A stretch of 64,000 nucleotides of DNA from Stagnimonas aquatica (GTDB lineage: Bacteria; Pseudomonadota; Gammaproteobacteria; Nevskiales; Nevskiaceae), in the NCBI RefSeq assembly GCF_003730135.1, contig NZ_RJVO01000003.1, positions 1-64,000 on the forward strand, given 5' to 3'. The notes under the pieces are model-generated. The model did no database searches. It saw only the letters and a list, made by a program, of their open reading frames with translations, and was not told the DNA's origin. A program made the translations under genes and the position numbers. Below, piece after piece: positions 59,596 to 64,000 of the stretch; within the stretch, counting starts at the first letter, position 1, and each line of letters opens with the position of its first letter.

Positions 59596-60732
59596 CTAGA
59601 GGGCCAGCTCGGCGTCGCCGGCGGCGGCGCAGACGCAGATCTGCACGATCTGGCCGGGTTCGTTGAGCATCGCGTTGGTGCGCAGGTCGCGCACGCAGCC
59701 GGACTTCAGCACCGCGTCGCAGCCGTGGCAGATGCCCATGCGGCAGCCGTGCGGGGGGTTCAGACCGTTGTCCTCGGCCAGCCGCAGCAGGTTGATGATG
59801 CCGTCGCTGCTTGCCTCGACCGCGCTGTCGGCAAAGCGCACGGTGCCGGCGGTGATCTCGGTCGGCGTCGGCGCGACCTGGGCGCGGAAGCGCTCGGTAT
59901 GCAGCTGCCGGCTCAGGCCGGCCTCGCGCCAGTGGCCTTCGACCGCGTCGAGCAGGCCCTGGGGCCCGCAGGCCCAGACATCGCGGCTGCGCCAGTCCGG
60001 GCAGACCTTTTCGAGTTGCTCGCCGCTGAAGTAGGGCTTGCGGCGCTTCGCCGCTTCGCTCAGGTCTTCGCCCGGTTCGCGGGTGTAGACCAGATGCAGT
60101 TTGTAGTGCGGATGCTTGTCGGCGAGCGCCTTCAGCTCCTGGCCGAAGATCACGTCGTAGGCGTGCGGCGCGTAGTGGATGTGGGTGACATCGGGCAGGC
60201 GCTCCTGCGCGACCAGACTGCGCAGCATGCTCATGATCGGGGTGATGCCGCTGCCGGCGCTGATGAACAGCGGCTGGACCGGGTTGGCGTCCGGCAGGTA
60301 GAAGTCACCCTGCGGCACGCCGATGGGCAGGAAATCGCCCGGCTTGATCTGCCGCACCAGGTGGTGCGACATGCGCCCGCTCTGGATCGCCTTCACCGTG
60401 ATCGTGAAGCACTCGTCCTCGCGTTCGGGCGCGGAGCTGATCGAGTAGGTGCGGGTGTAGTGCATGCCGCCGATCGGCACGCCGATGCGCAGGTGCTGGC
60501 CCGGCCGGTGGCTGCGCCAGTTGCGGCCGGGCTTGAGCGTGATGGTGCGGGCGTCGGCGGTCTCGTCCCAGACGCTCTCGACCCGCGCCTGCAAGGCATG
60601 CGTGGTCCAGAGCGGATTCACCAGCTCCAGGTAGTGCGAGGTGCGCAGCGGCCAGGCGAAGGCGTCGGTGACGGCGAGTACGCGGTCGAGCAGGGATTTC
60701 TTGTGTGCGACGGGTGCTGCGGATGGCTGCAT
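59596..60732 (-). CDS. Ferredoxin-type oxidoreductase partner of desaturase, copy 2 (DesC-like)
   Basis: A 378-residue electron-transfer protein that would pass electrons from NAD(P)H to the desaturase. It has a flavin-binding reductase domain (RTYSISSAPERED, then SAGSGITPIMSMLRSL), a nucleotide domain (HIHYAPHAYDVIF, WACGPQGLLDAVE), and a C-terminal plant-type 2Fe-2S domain with CRMGICHGCDAVL and a later Cys near ICVCAAAGD. A GGAGGAGACACC ribosome site selects the ATG at 60732; the longer open frame to 60804 lacks family support. It is a paralogue of the gene at 62079. Confidence 0.9.
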   Translation of the reverse strand: MQPSAAPVAHKKSLLDRVLAVTDAFAWPLRTSHYLELVNPLWTTHALQARVESVWDETADARTITLKPGRNWRSHRPGQHLRIGVPIGGMHYTRTYSISSAPEREDECFTITVKAIQSGRMSHHLVRQIKPGDFLPIGVPQGDFYLPDANPVQPLFISAGSGITPIMSMLRSLVAQERLPDVTHIHYAPHAYDVIFGQELKALADKHPHYKLHLVYTREPGEDLSEAAKRRKPYFSGEQLEKVCPDWRSRDVWACGPQGLLDAVEGHWREAGLSRQLHTERFRAQVAPTPTEITAGTVRFADSAVEASSDGIINLLRLAEDNGLNPPHGCRMGICHGCDAVLKSGCVRDLRTNAMLNEPGQIVQICVCAAAGDAELAL

Positions 60733-60847
60733 GGTGTCTCCTCCATGTGGCTCGGTGTTGTTGTTTTGTCCCGGCACTATGCGCTTCGGCGCCGGGCCGG
60801 TCATTGATGCACTGCGGCAGGCCTTGCGGGCCGCCGCCGTGCGGCCA

Positions 60848-62053
60848 TCAGGCGAAGGCGGCCTTGAACTCTTCGCGATTCGGCAGCGCCAGCTTGAACA
60901 CGCGCTTGAGGGTGGTGCCGAACTGCCGGCTGAGCGAGCCGCTGTTGTAGGGCAGGCCGTACTTCGCGCAGAGCGTCTGCACCTGCGGCGCGATCTCGGC
61001 GTAGCGGTTGCTGGGCAGATCGGGGAACAGGTGGTGCTCGATCTGGAAGCTGAGGTTGCCGCTCATCACGTGGAAGAGCTTGCCGCCCTCGATGTTGGCC
61101 GAGCCCAGCAGCTGGCGCAGATACCACTGGCCGCGCGACTCGCCCTCGATGCTCTCTTCGCTGAACTGCTGCACGCCGTCGGGGAAGTGGCCGCAGAAGA
61201 TGATGGTGTAGGTCCAGAAGTTGCGGATCAGGTTGGCGCCGACATTGGCCGCCAGCACCGGCAGGAAGAACGGGCCGGCGAGGGCGGGGAACAAGACGTA
61301 GTCCTTCAGCACCTGCTTCTTCGCCTTCTTCCAGACGCCGCGCAGCTTGGCCTTCATCTCCGAAGGCATGTTGTGCAGCGCGGTCGGCGTACGCACCTGC
61401 TCGATGCCGGTGTCGTGCACCGCCACGCCCCACTGGAACAGGGTCGCCAGCAGCGCGTTGTTGATCGGGTTGAGCAGATGGCGCGGCTGCCAGGGCTCCT
61501 GCTCGCTCATGCGCAGAATGCCGTAGCCCACGTCCTTGTCCTTGCCGACCACATTGGTCCAGGTGTGGTGCCCGACGTTGTGGCTGTGCTTCCACTGGTC
61601 GGCCGGGCAGGCGGTGTCCCATTCCCAGCTGCTGGAGTGGATCTTGGGATCGCGCATCCAGTCCCACTGGCCGTGCATGATGTTGTGGCCGACTTCCATG
61701 TTGTCGAGGATCTTCGCCACACCCAGCGTCGTGGCGCCGGCCAGGAAGGCGGGCGGAAAGACGATGCCGGCGTAGATCAGCGCGCGGCCGCCGATCTCGG
61801 TGCCGCGCTGGATGCGGATCATGCGGCGAATGTAGGCGGCGTCCTTGGCACCACGGCTCGCCAGCACCTGCTCGCGGATGGCTTCCATCTCGCGGCCGAA
61901 GGCATCGGCCTCGGCCTTGCTCAGCCAGGCCGAGGTGGCGGTGACGGCAGTTGCCGGCGCGCCTGCCTTGGCGCGCGGCTTTCTCGGCTTCGGCGTAACG
62001 GACTCGCTGTGGCCGATCTCGGTATCACCGGCCGGGCTCTGGAACAGGGTCAT
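60848..62053 (-). CDS. Acyl-CoA fatty acid desaturase, copy 1 (DesB/DesA3-like)
   Basis: A 401-residue di-iron desaturase paralogous to the gene at 58388, with His boxes GHNIMHGQW (H123, H127), HSHNVGHHTWTN (H158-H163) and SGNLSFQIEHHLFPDLPSNRY. It has an extra Lys/Pro/Ala-rich N-terminal stretch of about 40 residues that copy 2 lacks. The ATG at 62053 follows an AGGAG site. It follows its reductase after 25 bases. With DesC-like and DesT-like neighbours, the set corresponds to the desCB/desT locus of P. aeruginosa. Confidence 0.92.
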   Translation of the reverse strand: MTLFQSPAGDTEIGHSESVTPKPRKPRAKAGAPATAVTATSAWLSKAEADAFGREMEAIREQVLASRGAKDAAYIRRMIRIQRGTEIGGRALIYAGIVFPPAFLAGATTLGVAKILDNMEVGHNIMHGQWDWMRDPKIHSSSWEWDTACPADQWKHSHNVGHHTWTNVVGKDKDVGYGILRMSEQEPWQPRHLLNPINNALLATLFQWGVAVHDTGIEQVRTPTALHNMPSEMKAKLRGVWKKAKKQVLKDYVLFPALAGPFFLPVLAANVGANLIRNFWTYTIIFCGHFPDGVQQFSEESIEGESRGQWYLRQLLGSANIEGGKLFHVMSGNLSFQIEHHLFPDLPSNRYAEIAPQVQTLCAKYGLPYNSGSLSRQFGTTLKRVFKLALPNREEFKAAFA

Positions 62054-62078
62054 GGCGTGGCTCCTGCGGGGTGTGGGG

Positions 62079-63188
62079 TCAGAGGTCGATCTGCACGTCG
62101 CCCGCCGGGGCGCAGACGCAGATCTGGATGAGGTCGTCGGTCTCGCCGAACACCTGGCCGCTGCGCAGATCGCGCACCTGGCCGCAGATCAGGCGGGCGG
62201 TACAGCCGTGGCAGATGCCCATGCGGCAGCCATGGGCAGGGGCGAGGCCGGCTTGCTCGGCGGTTTCCAGGATCGAGGTCTGGCCATCGCTGTCGGCTTG
62301 GCGCGCGCTGGCGGCGAAGTTCAGCGCGCCGCCGGTGGCGCCGGCATTGGCCGCCGCCAGGGCAGGGCGGAAGCGTTCCACCACCAGCTGCTGGCTCAGG
62401 CCGGCTTCGGCCCAGAAGGCTTCGACGCTCGTCAGCAGTGCGGCGGGGCCGCAGGCATAGACCCGGCGGCTACGCCAGTCCGGGCATAGCGTGGCGAGCT
62501 GCGCGGCCTGGAAGTGCCCGCCCTTCTGGCCGCTGCGGGTGTAGACCAGATGCAGTTGCAGCTGTGGGTGCTCGGCCGCCAGCGACAGCAGCTCGTCGCG
62601 GAACAGGCAGTCCTCGGCGGTCGGTGCGTAGTGAACGAGCGTGCACTCCGGCATCGCTCCTCGGGCGGCGGCGCTGCGCAGCTGGCTCATCACCGGGGTC
62701 AGGCCGCTGCCGGCAGTGATCATCAGCAGCTTGTCGTCGTGGCCCTGCGGCTGCACGAACTCGCCCTCGGCGGCAGCCAGTTCCAGCACGGCACCGGCTC
62801 GCAGTTCGCGAACCAGATAATTGGACACCCGGCCGCCCTCGACCGCCTTGACCGTGATGCTGATCCGGCCATCGGCGCGCTCCGGCGCCGAGCTGATTGA
62901 GTAGCAGCGCCAGTGGCGCACGCCGTCGATATCGACGCCCACGCGCAGGAACTGCCCGGCGCGGTGACCCTGCCAGCGCAGACCGGGCTTCAGCACCAGG
63001 CTGGCGCTGTCGGCGGTTTCCGGGATCACCGCCTCGACCCGCGCCCGCAGGGTCTTGCGGGTCCACAGCGGGTTGACCAGCTCGATGTAGTCGTCCGGGA
63101 CCAGCGGCGTCGTCAGCAGGGCGGCGAGGCGTACGAAACCGGACTCCTGGCGAGGGCGGGGCTGGTGGTGGGGCTGGCTGGCATTCAT
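62079..63188 (-). CDS. Ferredoxin-type oxidoreductase partner of desaturase, copy 1 (DesC-like)
   Basis: A 369-residue reductase with FAD domain (RCYSISSAPERAD), NAD(P) domain (ITAGSGLTPVMSQLRS, YACGPAALLTSVE) and a C-terminal 2Fe-2S ferredoxin domain (HGCRMGICHGCTARLICG, ICVCAPAGDVQIDL). The ATG at 63188, after GGAG, is chosen; the longer frame to 63239 would run through an operator-like palindrome. It is the first gene of the - strand unit and is divergent from the TetR gene. Confidence 0.91.
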   Translation of the reverse strand: MNASQPHHQPRPRQESGFVRLAALLTTPLVPDDYIELVNPLWTRKTLRARVEAVIPETADSASLVLKPGLRWQGHRAGQFLRVGVDIDGVRHWRCYSISSAPERADGRISITVKAVEGGRVSNYLVRELRAGAVLELAAAEGEFVQPQGHDDKLLMITAGSGLTPVMSQLRSAAARGAMPECTLVHYAPTAEDCLFRDELLSLAAEHPQLQLHLVYTRSGQKGGHFQAAQLATLCPDWRSRRVYACGPAALLTSVEAFWAEAGLSQQLVVERFRPALAAANAGATGGALNFAASARQADSDGQTSILETAEQAGLAPAHGCRMGICHGCTARLICGQVRDLRSGQVFGETDDLIQICVCAPAGDVQIDL

Positions 63189-63222
63189 CGCGATGGCTCC
63201 GGGCTCAGGCTGCAAGCACATT

Positions 63223-63240
63223 AGTGAACATATGTGCACT
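63223..63240. promoter_or_regulatory. DesT-like operator, proximal to the desaturase operon
   Basis: AGTGAACATATGTGCACT is an 18-base near-perfect palindrome: arms AGTGaACA and TGTgCACT around AT, with one mismatched pair. Its AGTGAACA half matches that of the distal site at 63262-63279. It lies 35 bases upstream of the chosen reductase start, where a TetR-type repressor would block transcription. Confidence 0.7.
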
Positions 63241-63261
63241 ATAGTTTGGGGAAAGCGAACA

Positions 63262-63279
63262 AGTCAACAAGTGTTCACT
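63262..63279. promoter_or_regulatory. DesT-like operator, distal
   Basis: AGTCAACAAGTGTTCACT reads AGTGAACACTTGTTGACT on the - strand. This is an 18-base palindrome with one mismatched pair and is very close to the DesT operator of the P. aeruginosa desCB promoter as I remember it (AGTGAACGCTTGTTGACT). It is centred 39 bases from the proximal site, so two dimers could bind between the divergent genes. Confidence 0.75.
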
Positions 63280-63383
63280 GAAAGTATGGATTCAATGAAA
63301 ACAGTGACTTGTAGCTATCTCGAAGAGTCGTGCAGCGAATGCCGCAACAAAGGCCGATGGGGTGTTCACGCTACAATGGCCTG

Positions 63384-64000
63384 ATGAGACTGCGGAAAAA
63401 GACCGAGGAAAGCGGGGCGGATGCGACCGGCGGCGGCCTGCGGGACGAGCGCAAGCTGCGCACCCGCCGTGCGCTGATGGATGCGGCGCTGGAACTGATC
63501 CAGGGCGAGCGCAGCTTCAGCTCGATCAGCCTGCGCGAGGTGGCCAAGGTTGCTGGGGTGGTGCCGGCGGCGTTCTACCGTCACTTCAGCGGCATGGAAG
63601 ACCTGGGGCTGGCCCTGGTCGACGATTCCTTCCGCACCCTGCACACGATGATGCGCGAGGCGCGCAGCGCGCCGCTGCCGCCGTCCAATCTCATCGCCAA
63701 CTCGGTGGCGACTTTCCTCAAGTACAGCCAGGATCACCGGCCGCATTTCGAGTTCATCGCCAAGGAGCGCTACAGCGGCTCCTCCGCCGTGCGGCTGGCG
63801 ATCCGTCGCGAGATCCGGCTCTGGACCAGCGAGCTGGCGGCGGACCTGGCGCCGTTTCCCAAGCTCAAATCCTTCAATGGCGACGACCTGCGGATGATGG
63901 CCGGGCTGGTGGTGAACACCGTCATCGCCGCCACCGAGCTGATTCTGGATGTGGATACCAAGGACACGGCCGAGGTGGCGCGCATCCATCGCAATGCCGA
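63384..64000 (+). CDS. TetR-family regulator, DesT/FabR-like (cut by window end)
   Basis: The frame opens at ATG 63384 and stays open to the last base, giving at least 205 residues. After a basic leader, the helix-turn-helix is SFSSISLREVAKVAGVVPAAFYRHFSGMEDLGLALVDDSF, and HFEFIAKERYSGSSAVRLAIRREIRLWTSELAADLAPF is close to the FabR/DesT ligand domain. DesT senses saturated versus unsaturated acyl-CoA and represses desaturase and reductase genes. Divergent placement and two matching palindromes support that role. The ending is not in the window. Confidence 0.9.
   Translation, partial: MRLRKKTEESGADATGGGLRDERKLRTRRALMDAALELIQGERSFSSISLREVAKVAGVVPAAFYRHFSGMEDLGLALVDDSFRTLHTMMREARSAPLPPSNLIANSVATFLKYSQDHRPHFEFIAKERYSGSSAVRLAIRREIRLWTSELAADLAPFPKLKSFNGDDLRMMAGLVVNTVIAATELILDVDTKDTAEVARIHRNA

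Overview
The window is GC-rich, gene-dense bacterial DNA, almost all of it read on the + strand up to about 58.4 kb. Gene content points to a polarly flagellated, aerobic gammaproteobacterium: FlhF/FlhG, CheZ, a MotC/MotD-type stator, a sigma-54-type promoter before fliL, a sigma-28-type promoter in the chemotaxis region, and a DesT/FabR-type regulator beside desaturases, an arrangement like that of Pseudomonas. I cannot name the genus; a Nevskiales-like lineage would fit but is only a guess.

Layout. (1) 0.3-6.7 kb: fliL-M-N-O-P-Q, a ~680 bp palindromic element, then fliR-flhB. (2) 6.8-11.6 kb: two paralogous PAS-GAF-GGDEF proteins inserted between flhB and flhA. (3) 11.7-22.8 kb: flhA-flhF-flhG-fliA-cheY-cheZ-cheA-motC, a second palindromic element, then motD-cheW. 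(4) 22.8-33.8 kb: a second chemosensory operon (STAS, CheY, a coupled small ORF, CheA, CheW, a small membrane protein, a soluble four-PAS receptor, a 54-residue ORF, CheR, CheD, CheB, a membrane MCP-like protein), preceded by the sigma-28-type site and ended by a clear terminator. (5) 34.0-39.2 kb: beta-carbonic anhydrase and a fatty-acid oxidation block (ETF:ubiquinone oxidoreductase, EtfB, EtfA, an enoyl-CoA-reductase-like SDR). (6) 39.2-41.8 kb: a dRS3-like repeat, a higBA module, a less GC-rich spacer, and opgD on the - strand. (7) 42.0-57.3 kb: an OprO/P-type porin, an aminoethylphosphonate-type ABC transporter, PhnX, an FAD amine oxidoreductase, a PhnZ-like HD protein, a small lipoprotein, two tandem Tat-exported phospholipases C, a HAD phosphatase and EutBC. 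(8) 57.3-64.0 kb: an AraC regulator, then on the - strand two tandem oxidoreductase/desaturase pairs, divergent from a DesT-like TetR gene that is cut by the window end; two near-palindromic operators lie in the divergent promoter.

How it works together. Regions 1-4 encode flagellar export, the C-ring switch, placement factors, stator and two chemosensory gene sets. Region 7 reads as a scavenging island for C2-amine headgroups: uptake and C-P cleavage of aminoethylphosphonate-type compounds (without PhnW, so the FAD enzyme probably supplies phosphonoacetaldehyde), plus phospholipase C, phosphatase and ethanolamine ammonia-lyase acting on lipid headgroups. Regions 5 and 8 handle acyl-chain oxidation and desaturation.

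The least explained structures are the large nested palindromes inside two flagellar/motility operons, the active/degenerate GGDEF twin pair inside the export cluster, and a small coupled ORF whose 3' half looks like repeat DNA.
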